From Aureitalea marina (GTDB lineage Bacteria; Bacteroidota; Bacteroidia; Flavobacteriales; Flavobacteriaceae): a DNA stretch of 64,000 nucleotides. This document shows positions 43,738 to 52,406 of the stretch, piece by piece. The stretch's first letter is position 1, and the number at the start of each line of letters is the position of its first letter. The stretch is from assembly GCF_002943755.1 (NCBI RefSeq), contig NZ_MQUB01000001.1:1104501-1168500 (forward strand), in the 5' to 3' direction. Below the pieces are notes generated by a model. It searched no databases and was not told where the DNA came from. It saw only the letters and a list, made by a program, of their open reading frames with translations. The translations under genes were made by a program, and so were the position numbers.

Positions 43738-44691
43738 TTGAATCGCTCACGAGAAATCAAATCCGGAATTCTGGCAATTGCAGCCATTTTGTTGTTCATC
43801 TTTGGATATAACTTCCTCAAAGGCTCTAACCTCTTAAATTCCAAACGGATATACTACGTCCTGTACGAGAATGTGGATGGCCTTGCTCCGTCGGCACCCG
43901 TTACCATCAACGGATTGCAAGTTGGACGCGTAGAGCAGATCAATTTTGCCAACGACCAAGGTGGGCTAGTTGTCACCTTTTCTGTAGACAGTGACTTTCA
44001 ATTCTCCAAGGAGAGCATGGTAGAGATCTACAGCAGTGGTTTCATCAGTGGAAATAACCTGGGAATTAAACCCAAGTACGACATCAACAATATTGCCGTA
44101 TCAGGCGATACCCTCACCGGTACAATAACGAAAGGGATGCTGGATGGGCTCATGGATACCTTTAGTCCATTAGAAGGAAGCATCCGCTTGACTCTGGCCA
44201 GGCTAGATACAGTTCTCTACGATATCGACGACATACTAAATGATGAAACCAGAAACGATCTGAAATCGGCTATAGCAAGTCTGGATGCCACCATGGCCTC
44301 CGTTAAGGGCATTACCGCGAATACCAAATCTTTACTGGCAGATAACCGAGAAAGCCTGGATAGAACCATTCAAAACCTGGATACCACAACGGCTAACTTT
44401 GCTCGCATTTCGGACTCTTTAGCTCAAATAGAAACGGCAAAAATCGCTGCTGACCTACAAGCAGTTGTAGACGATTTCAAACAGATAACTACCCGTATTG
44501 AGAGCGGGGAGGGCACCGTTGGTAAGCTGCTCTACGACGAGGCCTTATACGATAATTTGGCCGGCGCATCCAAGGAGTTGGAGGAACTACTGGCTGATTT
44601 CAAGGAAAATCCGAAGCGCTATGTGCACTTCTCAGTTTTTGGTAAGAAGGCACAACCCTACGAAGCTGAACCACAAAATCCCCCAGAATAA
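43738..44691 (+). CDS. MlaD/MCE-domain lipid transport protein
   Basis: Inner-membrane anchored MCE protein, the substrate-binding ring of Mla-type phospholipid transporters. The TTG start at 43738 is supported because NRSREIKSGILAIAAILLFI matches the expected N-terminus and no ATG is near. Residues: membrane helix 10-28, MCE domain about 36-110 (YVLYENVDGLAPSAPVTING), then a long coiled-coil tail (140-290) that may reach across the periplasm. The ATPase and permease partners are not in this window. The downstream Fe-S gene starts 3 bp after the stop. Confidence 0.9.
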   Translation: MNRSREIKSGILAIAAILLFIFGYNFLKGSNLLNSKRIYYVLYENVDGLAPSAPVTINGLQVGRVEQINFANDQGGLVVTFSVDSDFQFSKESMVEIYSSGFISGNNLGIKPKYDINNIAVSGDTLTGTITKGMLDGLMDTFSPLEGSIRLTLARLDTVLYDIDDILNDETRNDLKSAIASLDATMASVKGITANTKSLLADNRESLDRTIQNLDTTTANFARISDSLAQIETAKIAADLQAVVDDFKQITTRIESGEGTVGKLLYDEALYDNLAGASKELEELLADFKENPKRYVHFSVFGKKAQPYEAEPQNPPE

Positions 44692-44694
44692 GCT

Positions 44695-46011
44695 GTGCAT
44701 TTGCTCCCAAACATACTCTTTGCCATAATTCTCATTTGCGGGATAGGCTTCTTTGTCAGAAACATTAGAAAGGTGATCGGTCGGATCAAACTGGGACGCG
44801 TCATAGACAGGACAGACAACAGCAAGCAGCGCTGGGGCAATGTAGTGCGGATCGCGCTAGGACAGTCCAAAATGGTTGTCCGGCCTGTTTCCGGGATTAT
44901 GCACATCATAGTATATCTAGGTTTTATCATTATCAACTTGGAAGTTCTCGAGATCATCATCGATGGTTTATTCGGTACCCATCGGATCTTTGCATTTATG
45001 GGGTCGTTCTACAATGTCCTGATCGCGTCCTTCGAGATCTTGGCGCTTTTAGTGCTGATAGCCGTGATCGTATTTTGGGTTAGACGGAACATGCAACGGA
45101 TCAAACGCTTCCTGTCCCCTGAAATGAAGGGCTGGCCTAAACAGGATGCCAACATCATTCTCTATTTTGAAGTGGTCTTGATGGTCTTGTTCCTCACCAT
45201 GAATGCTGCCGATTTGCAATTGCAGCGTTTAGGTGCCGATCACTATGAGGCTGCAGGAAGTTTTCCTGTGAGTCAATACCTGTTGCCGCTGATCGATTCC
45301 ATGTCTGTAGAATCACTTGTTCTTTTGGAAAGAACAGCCTGGTGGATCCACATACTAGGTATACTGGTCTTCTTGAACTACCTCTATTACAGCAAGCACT
45401 TACACATACTGCTGGCATTCCCCAATGTATATTTTGGCAAATTGACCCCTGCTGGGCAATTCCCCAACAATGAGGCTGTGACCAAAGAGGTCGAATTGAT
45501 GATGGATCCCAATGCCGATCCTTTTGCGGCACCACCAGAATCGGCCGAACCTCCGGCCAAATTTGGAGCCAGTGATGTGATCGATCTCAACCAAGTGCAG
45601 CTACTAAATGCCTATACCTGTACAGAATGTGGGCGTTGTACCAGTGTTTGCCCAGCCAATCAGACCGGAAAGAAATTATCTCCTCGCAAGATAATGATGG
45701 ATACCAGGGACAGGCTGGAAGAGGTGGGGAAACAAATGGAGAAAAACGGCAAGATCGAAGAAGGAAAACAGCTATTAGGAGATTATATTTCTACAGAGGA
45801 GTTGTGGGCTTGTACCTCCTGTAATGCATGTGTCGAAGCTTGCCCTGTTAGTATAGACCCATTATCCATTATCATGGATATGAGACAATTCCTGGTTATG
45901 GAACAGTCTGCGGCTCCATCAGAGCTAAATGTGACTATGACCAATATTGAGAATAACGGCGCCCCCTGGCCATTTAATCAAATGGATCGGGCCAATTGGA
46001 TCAATGAATAA
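44695..46011 (+). CDS. membrane-bound 4Fe-4S dicluster protein, HdrC/GlcF-like
   Basis: Membrane electron-transfer subunit of 438 residues, starting with GTG. It has about five to six membrane helices in the first 250 residues, with several His in the helices (for example GIMHIIVYLG and WWIHILG) that could bind heme b. A cytosolic ferredoxin domain follows, with two cysteine sets, CTECGRCTSVCP and CTSCNACVEACP. The gene lies 3 bp behind the MCE gene and two genes before a cysteine-rich HdrB-like gene; HdrB/C-type pairs move electrons between a quinone pool and a dehydrogenase. The electron donor is unknown. Confidence 0.92.
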   Translation: MHLLPNILFAIILICGIGFFVRNIRKVIGRIKLGRVIDRTDNSKQRWGNVVRIALGQSKMVVRPVSGIMHIIVYLGFIIINLEVLEIIIDGLFGTHRIFAFMGSFYNVLIASFEILALLVLIAVIVFWVRRNMQRIKRFLSPEMKGWPKQDANIILYFEVVLMVLFLTMNAADLQLQRLGADHYEAAGSFPVSQYLLPLIDSMSVESLVLLERTAWWIHILGILVFLNYLYYSKHLHILLAFPNVYFGKLTPAGQFPNNEAVTKEVELMMDPNADPFAAPPESAEPPAKFGASDVIDLNQVQLLNAYTCTECGRCTSVCPANQTGKKLSPRKIMMDTRDRLEEVGKQMEKNGKIEEGKQLLGDYISTEELWACTSCNACVEACPVSIDPLSIIMDMRQFLVMEQSAAPSELNVTMTNIENNGAPWPFNQMDRANWINE

Positions 46012-46342
46012 TTGGAAAGTAATCATAACGATAGCATGCTTGACCATGGGATCTGTTGCGACGGCTCAGTCGTCCGGTTATCGTGCAGATTCCTTGCAGT
46101 TCAAGATGTATACGCGCTTGTTTGTCAATGATCAGATCGAGTTGGATTCTGTAGTCGTAAAGAAGGTGTTCTGCGACTACTGTTCGGACAAGCAGTTGGA
46201 AATATTGAAGAGGGAGGCCTACAGGCAATCGATCTTGGAGAGTGAGAACCCGAAATACAAAAAACCTGGTCAGCACAGGCTGGCCCTATATGTTAGACTT
46301 AGTAAAGAAGATTTTAGAGCATTAAATGACCAAAATGAATAA
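46004..46342 (+). CDS. small secreted hypothetical protein
   Basis: The 112-residue protein has a signal peptide (MNNWKVIITIACLTMGSVATAQ). The ATG at 46004 overlaps the end of the Fe-S gene by 8 bases, pointing to coupled translation. The mature part holds a CDYC pair (VFCDYCSDKQLEILK). I do not recognise a family. Its place inside the Hdr-like operon suggests a helper or an unrelated passenger in the envelope. Confidence 0.75.
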   Translation: MNNWKVIITIACLTMGSVATAQSSGYRADSLQFKMYTRLFVNDQIELDSVVVKKVFCDYCSDKQLEILKREAYRQSILESENPKYKKPGQHRLALYVRLSKEDFRALNDQNE

Positions 46343-46769
46343 AGACGACGTAAAGAAATTGTTGAAAGAAAAACTGGAAGAAGGGGAGCACGTTAGTCCT
46401 ATTCTACCAGAAGGAATTAAGAATTACCTGATCGATATTGACGGGACAATCTGCGATGATATTCCCAATGAGGAGCCGGAAAGAATGGCCACTGCCGAGG
46501 TTTATCCAGACGCCCTAAAGACCTTGAACAGATGGTATGACCAAGGACACATCATTTGTTTTTTTACCTCCCGCACTGAAGATCACCGCGAAGTGACCGA
46601 GGTTTGGCTGAAGGAGCATGGGTTTAATTATCATAGTTTGCTGATGGGTAAACCCCGTGGAGGTAACTACCACTGGATTGATAACCACTTGGTTCGCGCA
46701 ACGCGCTACAGAGGTAAGTTTACAGACCTGATCGAAAAGGAAGTGACCATAGAGGTTTTTGAAGATTAA
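46326..46769 (+). CDS. HAD-like phosphatase
   Basis: Predicted HAD-superfamily hydrolase of 147 residues with motif I YLIDIDGTICDD (nucleophile Asp in DIDGT), motif II FFTSRTEDHR and a C-terminal GNYHWIDNHLVR acidic segment. It has no cap domain, so a macromolecular or small sugar-phosphate substrate is possible. Homologues are often labelled phosphoheptose isomerase in flavobacterial genomes, which motif I does not support. ATG at 46326 or 46335; both overlap the previous gene. Confidence 0.85.
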   Translation: MTKMNKDDVKKLLKEKLEEGEHVSPILPEGIKNYLIDIDGTICDDIPNEEPERMATAEVYPDALKTLNRWYDQGHIICFFTSRTEDHREVTEVWLKEHGFNYHSLLMGKPRGGNYHWIDNHLVRATRYRGKFTDLIEKEVTIEVFED

Positions 46770-46772
46770 GTT

Positions 46773-47564
46773 ATGAGCGACTCCATCCAAGTACCGACCA
46801 TGGCCCAAATGATGGCCCAGGGCCAAAGCCCGGAAGTACTCTTCTGGGTGGGCTGCGCAGGTAGCTTTGACGACCGGGCAAAGAAGATCACCAAGGCATT
46901 TGTGAAGATTCTGAACAAGACAGGAGTTTCCTTCGCCGTTTTGGGTACTGAAGAAAGCTGTACCGGCGATCCTGCCAAACGAGCTGGAAACGAATTCCTG
47001 TTCCAGATGCAGGCCGCCATGAATATACAGGTTCTTAATGGCTACGAGATCAAAAAGATCGTGACTACCTGTCCGCACTGCTTTAATACCCTTAAGAACG
47101 AATACCCCGAATTAGGAGGGAACTACGAGGTGCTACACCATACTCAGTTTCTGAAATCCTTGCTAAACGAAGGCAAGTTGAAAGTGGAAGGTGGAAGTTT
47201 CAAAGGCAAGCGAATTACCTTCCATGATCCTTGCTATTTGGGACGGGCAAATGGCGAATACGAAGCTCCACGCGAGCTACTGCGCAAACTGGAAGTCGAA
47301 CTGACAGAAATGAGACGTTGTAAGAGCAATGGGCTTTGTTGTGGTGCCGGCGGTGCTCAAATGTTCAAAGAGCCGGAAGCAGGAAACAAGGACATCAATA
47401 TTGAACGTACCGAAGAGGCCTTGGACACCAAGCCCGAGATCATTGCTGCCGGTTGCCCTTTCTGTAATACCATGATGACCGATGGAGTTAAAGCTGCCGA
47501 ACGTGAAGGAGATATAGAGGTGATGGACCTGGCCGAGATGATTGCCACTGCTTCGGATCTATAA
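46773..47564 (+). CDS. cysteine-rich (CCG) Fe-S protein, HdrB/GlcF-like
   Basis: Cytosolic 263-residue protein with two cysteine-rich CCG-like blocks: LFWVGCAGSFDDR with TTCPHCFNTLKNEYPE, and FHDPCYLGR with SNGLCCGAGGAQMF and AAGCPFCNTMM. In HdrB-type proteins these bind a non-cubane cluster. It pairs with the HdrC-like membrane protein two genes upstream to make a quinone- or disulfide-linked oxidoreductase. It is the last gene of the operon beginning with the MCE gene. The next gene has its own -7 box. Confidence 0.92.
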   Translation: MSDSIQVPTMAQMMAQGQSPEVLFWVGCAGSFDDRAKKITKAFVKILNKTGVSFAVLGTEESCTGDPAKRAGNEFLFQMQAAMNIQVLNGYEIKKIVTTCPHCFNTLKNEYPELGGNYEVLHHTQFLKSLLNEGKLKVEGGSFKGKRITFHDPCYLGRANGEYEAPRELLRKLEVELTEMRRCKSNGLCCGAGGAQMFKEPEAGNKDINIERTEEALDTKPEIIAAGCPFCNTMMTDGVKAAEREGDIEVMDLAEMIATASDL

Positions 47565-47649
47565 AGCGGCGCTAAGACCAGTAATTACTGAGGGTCAGGG
47601 AGTTCGCATTTTTTCTTTTCAACGCATAAACATTACCTGAAAAAGGGTA

Positions 47650-47657
47650 TATATTTG
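47650..47657 (+). promoter_or_regulatory. -7 promoter box
   Basis: TATATTTG, an exact TAnnTTTG, 25 bp before the ATG of the barrel gene at 47683. No clear -33 box. Confidence 0.5.
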
Positions 47658-47682
47658 GCTCTTTTAATCCAAATTATACCCC

Positions 47683-48906
47683 ATGATTTCGCGCACATTA
47701 TTCCTTGTTCTTTCTACGTTCTTAACTTGCTGTTGCCTAATGGCTCAGAATGAATTTGTTCCAGGCTCCTATACCCTCCACAGCGGTAAGAAAGTAGAGG
47801 GTCTTATCAAAAACCAACCCCTTAAGCCATGGGATGTTTCTTTCGAATTCAAGGAAAAGGATGGCCCAACCGTTTCCGTGTCAGCAGAATCTGTTCAAGA
47901 AGTTACCATTGAGGACAATTCCATCTACTTAAGAAGACGGATCCGATACGATCAGTCTATTGATCGGTTGAACAATTTGAATTTTTCAAGTCAACCGGAT
48001 TGGAGTTTCAGAACGGGCTTTATAAAGCTAGTTGTGGATGGGCAGGCCGATCTATTTGTACTTCAAGATGACGGAGGAGATCGCTTCTATTTTAGACGAG
48101 GAGATGCATCCATCCAGCCACTGGTCTACAAAAGATATCTAAAGGACCAGGATATCGCCTACAATAGGCAGTTCAGAGGTCAGTTGGCCACTCAATTTGC
48201 AGATTGCTTGAGTCTGAGTCCTTCTGATTTTGAATCCTTGTTATACCAGGAATCATCATTGATCGGAATCTTTAAGAAATTCAATAACTGTATCTCTGAA
48301 GATGCAGTTTTAGTACTTGACAAGGAAAAGCGAAAGCCGAAGATTACCTTGAGACTAAAGGCCGGTGTCAACTTTTCTGATTATGAAGTTGAAAATGATC
48401 TCTCTGAAAATTTCGGAGGTGATTTTGGAAGTAAAACTAGTTTCAGGGGAGAGGCCGAAGGTGAGATCATGCTTTCAGGAGAAAAAAGCCATTGGGCTTT
48501 ATTCTTAGGTTTAGGTTATTACCCGGGCATTGATAAGACCATTCAGCAACCGACCGGATCGATCAACACTCCAATACAAGATGTCACCCTGAAATATCTT
48601 ACCTCCTTCGAGATCCCTGTGGGAGCACGTTATTATTTTCCTATTACTGATAAAGTTCGCTTGTCCCTACAAGCAGGTTTCCTCTATACCTATGTTAAGG
48701 AGCTTTCCATTACTTATTCGGCCACCAACATTGATCTGAAAGAACCAAGTTTCGGAATCGGAAAACCTCTTATCGGATTTGGTATTCATGTCGACCGATT
48801 CTTCGTTGAGTCACGATTCGATTTTGAGGGTGATGTATTTCAAGGCTCAAGGAATAAAATGACAAATAATACCATTAATTTTGTAGCTGGAGTTCAATTA
48901 TTCTAG
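47683..48906 (+). CDS. outer-membrane beta-barrel protein, unknown
   Basis: The 407-residue protein has a signal peptide (about 1-21, ending LMAQ), a soluble N-terminal half with a strand-rich domain (about 25-120) and helices, then a C-terminal barrel (about 225-407) ending in FVAGVQLF, an aromatic end as in outer-membrane proteins. This fits porin-family or OMP_b-brl proteins of Bacteroidota. No ligand motif is visible. The following gene starts 1 bp after the stop. Confidence 0.78.
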   Translation: MISRTLFLVLSTFLTCCCLMAQNEFVPGSYTLHSGKKVEGLIKNQPLKPWDVSFEFKEKDGPTVSVSAESVQEVTIEDNSIYLRRRIRYDQSIDRLNNLNFSSQPDWSFRTGFIKLVVDGQADLFVLQDDGGDRFYFRRGDASIQPLVYKRYLKDQDIAYNRQFRGQLATQFADCLSLSPSDFESLLYQESSLIGIFKKFNNCISEDAVLVLDKEKRKPKITLRLKAGVNFSDYEVENDLSENFGGDFGSKTSFRGEAEGEIMLSGEKSHWALFLGLGYYPGIDKTIQQPTGSINTPIQDVTLKYLTSFEIPVGARYYFPITDKVRLSLQAGFLYTYVKELSITYSATNIDLKEPSFGIGKPLIGFGIHVDRFFVESRFDFEGDVFQGSRNKMTNNTINFVAGVQLF

Positions 48907-48907
48907 C

Positions 48908-49393
48908 ATGTTTGTCGAATTTAACGCACTACCAGATCACTCGAGGGTCTGGATCTATCAATCCAATCGGAAATTTCTCCCGGAGGAAGTAGAGCAGATA
49001 CAACTCAGAACCCAAGAGTTCTTAGAGCAGTGGACGGCTCACGGTCAAAACTTAGAAGCCGGTTTTGAAGTACGCCATAACCGCTTTATCGTCATCGGCC
49101 TAAACCAGGAAAATGCTTCTGCTTCCGGCTGTAGTATAGATGCCAGTGTTCATTTTATTCAGTCCCTGGAAAAGGAGTTCGATCTAGACCTGATGGATAA
49201 AATGAATGTGACCTTTTACAACGGCCCTTATATTGCCCACAAGACCCTGGCCGATTTTAAGGCGATGGCCAAGTCCCGATCCGTATCTGGAAAGACGGTG
49301 GTTTTCAACAATTTGGTGAATACCAAGGCCGAGTACAAGGAGCATTGGGAGGTTCCGGCCAAAGAGAGCTGGCACAGCCGATTTTTAGCATAG
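48908..49393 (+). CDS. conserved cytosolic protein (often mislabelled ABC transporter ATPase)
   Basis: The 161-residue protein has no signal peptide. It contains DHSRVWIYQSNRKFLPEE and FNNLVNTKAEYKEHWEVPAK. Homologues in Flavobacteriaceae are commonly labelled ABC transporter ATPase, but there is no Walker A, signature or Walker B motif here, so that label should not be used. The function is unknown. It lies 1 bp behind the barrel gene and 19 bp before the GH3 gene, so it may be cotranscribed with either. Confidence 0.8.
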   Translation: MFVEFNALPDHSRVWIYQSNRKFLPEEVEQIQLRTQEFLEQWTAHGQNLEAGFEVRHNRFIVIGLNQENASASGCSIDASVHFIQSLEKEFDLDLMDKMNVTFYNGPYIAHKTLADFKAMAKSRSVSGKTVVFNNLVNTKAEYKEHWEVPAKESWHSRFLA

Positions 49394-49412
49394 AATTTGT
49401 ATCTTCCCCATA

Positions 49413-52331
49413 ATGAGAAGCTTAACCTTAACCTCACTCTTCGCACTGTTGGTGACAGGGCTATGGAGTCAGACACCAGATCCCCTGTTGGTGTCCTCAG
49501 AAGAGAACTTACAGACCCAATGGGTCGATAGTATCTACGACCAGATGACCCTGGAAGCCCGTATCGGGCAATTGTTCATGGTGGATGTTTTTTCACGAGA
49601 CCCCGAATCTGTAACCGATAAGGTCAAATCCCTGATTACCAATTACGGAATAGGAGGGGTGATCTTTTCTAAGGGAGGTCCGATCAGGCAAGCACGTTTG
49701 AATAACCAAATGCAGGCACTTTCTAAAGTGCCCCTGATGGTTGGTATGGATGCAGAATGGGGCCTGGCCATGCGGCTGGATTCCACTTTCGCTTATCCCT
49801 GGAACATGACCCTGGGAGCCATACAGGATGATCGTATCGTGGAGCAGGTGGGGCGTCGTATCGGAGAACACTCCAAACGAATGGGTGTTCACATCAACTT
49901 TGCACCGGTTCTGGATATCAATATCAACCCTCAGAATCCGATCATCGGGAATCGATCCTTTGGAGAGGATGTCCAGAATGTAACGAATAAAGCAAGTGCG
50001 CTGATGCAGGGAATGCAGGGAGCCGGAGTATTGGGAAGCGGCAAACACTTTCCCGGTCACGGGGATACGGCCAGCGATTCGCATAAGACCTTACCCACCC
50101 TGAACTTTGACCGGCAGCGTCTGGATAGTATCGAGCTAAAGCCCTATCAGACTGTGATTGACCAAGGTTTGGCCAGCGTGATGATCGCTCATCTGAACGT
50201 TCCTGCACTGGTCCCTGAGAGTGGCTATCCAACTTCCATCTCTCCGTCAGTGGTACACCAGCTGTTGCAGGAAGAAATGGCGTTTAAGGGCTTGGTGTTC
50301 ACCGATGCGCTAAACATGAAGGGCGCGGCAGACTTTAAAGAACCTGGAGCTATAGACCTGGCCGCATTTGAGGCGGGGAATGACATTCTTTTAATCTCTG
50401 AAGACGTACCCAAGGCCCATGCCTTGATCTTAAAGGCATACAATGATGGACGGATCAGTGAGGATCGGTTGTCTCACTCGGTCAAGAAGATACTTAAGGC
50501 CAAGTATAAGGTGGGATTAGCCGATTACCAGGATGTTACTGAGGAGAACCTGTTCAAGGATCTGAATACACCCCAGGACCATATACTGAACGAAGAGGCG
50601 ATGGCGGCGGCCTTGACGGTGCTCAAAAATGAATCCCTGCTGCCGGTCACACAACTGGAAGGGAAAAAGATCGCCTATGTTCAAATGGGCGATGACGACG
50701 GCGAATTCTTTCACCAGGGACTTAGAAAGTATGCAGATGTCCAATGGATAAAAGCGAACTCCCTGCAATCCTATCGACAAAAACTCAGTGGGTTCGATCT
50801 AGTGATCATGGGCTTTCATAAGTCCAATGCCAATCCCTGGAAAGATTACAACATGTCCCAGACGGATGTTCAGCTTATCGAGGGCATTGCGGCAGAGAAG
50901 ACTGTGATCCTGGATATCTTTACCAGGCCTTATGCCTTATTAGATCTGGAGAGTACCGCTAATATTGAAGGGCTTATCGTTTCTTACCAGAACAGCGAAC
51001 TGGCCCAGGATCTCTCCGCTCAGCTGATCTTTGGTGCCAGAGCGGCAAGAGGGAAATTACCGGTGAGTTGTGGCTCCGAATTCCCCGTTGGCTCCGGTTT
51101 GGAGACCGTCAGCATCAAACGCTTAGGATATGGAAGTCCCGAGAGCGTGCAGTTGGACAGCGAGATTCTGGCCAAGATAGATACCATGGTAGAGGAAGGG
51201 ATCTACGCCACTATGATGCCAGGTGCCCAGGTTGTAGTCGCACGCAAAGGTAAAGTCGTTTACCGCAAGAGTTTCGGTTACCACACCCCAGAGAAGAAAC
51301 GCCTCGTCCAGGATGAAGACATTTACGATCTGGCTTCCTTGACAAAGATCCTCGCTACTGTACCTATGCTAATGGGTTTATTTGATCGCGGCGTATTGAA
51401 CATGGATTCTACCCTGGGCAAAATGATTCCTTCCCTGGCCAATTCGAATAAATCTGATATCTCTCTCAAAAGAATGCTCTCGCATTATGCGCGCTTAGAA
51501 GCTTGGATCCCATTTTACACTGAAACGGTGAACAACGAAACAGGAGGTCCTTCCAGTGACTACTACAGGAGAGAAGCAGGCGATGGATTCAACACCAGGG
51601 TAGCCAGCAAGATGTTTATGCGCAGTGATTATCAGGACAGCATCTACCAGCGAATAAAGGACAGCGACCTGAGGAAGAGAAACGGTTATCGCTACAGTGA
51701 TCTGGGATACTATTTATTGGCTCAATACCTGGAGGACTTTTACGGAAACTCCCTAGAAAAAATCACTCAAGCCAACTTATATGAGCCCTTGGGAGCTCAC
51801 CGAACCACCTACAAACCCTTGGAAAAATTCTCCCTTGATCAGATCGCGCCAACAGAAGAAGATAACTATTTCCGGATGCAGAAGGTACACGGCTATGTGC
51901 ACGATCAAGGTGCAGCCATGTTGGGAGGTGTTAGTGGGCATGCGGGTCTGTTTGGAAATGCCAACGATGTGGCCAAGATCATGCAGATGTACCTCTGGAA
52001 TGGCCAATACGGGGGACGGACCTATTTTAGCGGAGATGTGATCGATGCCTTTAATACCTGTTATTATTGTGATGATGACGTACGAAGGGGAGTTGGTTTC
52101 GATAAGCCGCAACTGGGAGAAGTAGGCCCCACTTGTGGCTGTGTCTCCATGACCAGTTTTGGTCACAGCGGATTTACCGGCACCTTTACCTGGGCAGACC
52201 CGGAAGAGGAGATCGTCTACGTATTTCTATCTAACAGGACCTATCCCACCGCAGACAATCGCATGCTCATCAGCAGTGACCTTAGAAGTCAGATCCAGGA
52301 AGTCATCTACGAGGCCATCATACGGGACTGA
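49413..52331 (+). CDS. GH3 glycosidase fused to a serine hydrolase (beta-lactamase-related)
   Basis: Secreted two-enzyme fusion of 972 residues. After a signal peptide (MRSLTLTSLFALLVTGLWSQ) comes a GH3 N-terminal domain (about 45-375) with the NagZ-type signature KHFPGHGDTASDSH (from Lys211), which has the His-Asp acid/base dyad of beta-N-acetylglucosaminidases. A GH3 C-terminal-like part follows (about 395-575). Then a class C beta-lactamase/penicillin-binding-like domain (about 590-965) has Ser642 in ASLTKI (S-x-x-K, Lys645) and a YSD triad. The pairing suggests peptidoglycan turnover: removing GlcNAc and cleaving or transferring peptides. The fusion is known in Bacteroidota. Confidence 0.93.
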   Translation: MRSLTLTSLFALLVTGLWSQTPDPLLVSSEENLQTQWVDSIYDQMTLEARIGQLFMVDVFSRDPESVTDKVKSLITNYGIGGVIFSKGGPIRQARLNNQMQALSKVPLMVGMDAEWGLAMRLDSTFAYPWNMTLGAIQDDRIVEQVGRRIGEHSKRMGVHINFAPVLDININPQNPIIGNRSFGEDVQNVTNKASALMQGMQGAGVLGSGKHFPGHGDTASDSHKTLPTLNFDRQRLDSIELKPYQTVIDQGLASVMIAHLNVPALVPESGYPTSISPSVVHQLLQEEMAFKGLVFTDALNMKGAADFKEPGAIDLAAFEAGNDILLISEDVPKAHALILKAYNDGRISEDRLSHSVKKILKAKYKVGLADYQDVTEENLFKDLNTPQDHILNEEAMAAALTVLKNESLLPVTQLEGKKIAYVQMGDDDGEFFHQGLRKYADVQWIKANSLQSYRQKLSGFDLVIMGFHKSNANPWKDYNMSQTDVQLIEGIAAEKTVILDIFTRPYALLDLESTANIEGLIVSYQNSELAQDLSAQLIFGARAARGKLPVSCGSEFPVGSGLETVSIKRLGYGSPESVQLDSEILAKIDTMVEEGIYATMMPGAQVVVARKGKVVYRKSFGYHTPEKKRLVQDEDIYDLASLTKILATVPMLMGLFDRGVLNMDSTLGKMIPSLANSNKSDISLKRMLSHYARLEAWIPFYTETVNNETGGPSSDYYRREAGDGFNTRVASKMFMRSDYQDSIYQRIKDSDLRKRNGYRYSDLGYYLLAQYLEDFYGNSLEKITQANLYEPLGAHRTTYKPLEKFSLDQIAPTEEDNYFRMQKVHGYVHDQGAAMLGGVSGHAGLFGNANDVAKIMQMYLWNGQYGGRTYFSGDVIDAFNTCYYCDDDVRRGVGFDKPQLGEVGPTCGCVSMTSFGHSGFTGTFTWADPEEEIVYVFLSNRTYPTADNRMLISSDLRSQIQEVIYEAIIRD

Positions 52332-52406
52332 GGCCATCCAGTATTAACAGATTTTTACCATCTCCTTGATTGGAAAGGAGTAACTTTCCCCTAAAAATTC
52401 ACCTGC

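Noticed and set aside
46515-47078. 187-codon antisense frame over the HAD and CCG genes
   Set aside because: Both plus-strand genes have clear catalytic motifs; the antisense product shows none.
48908-49393. ABC transporter ATPase
   Set aside because: No Walker A, signature or Walker B motif is present despite the common database label.
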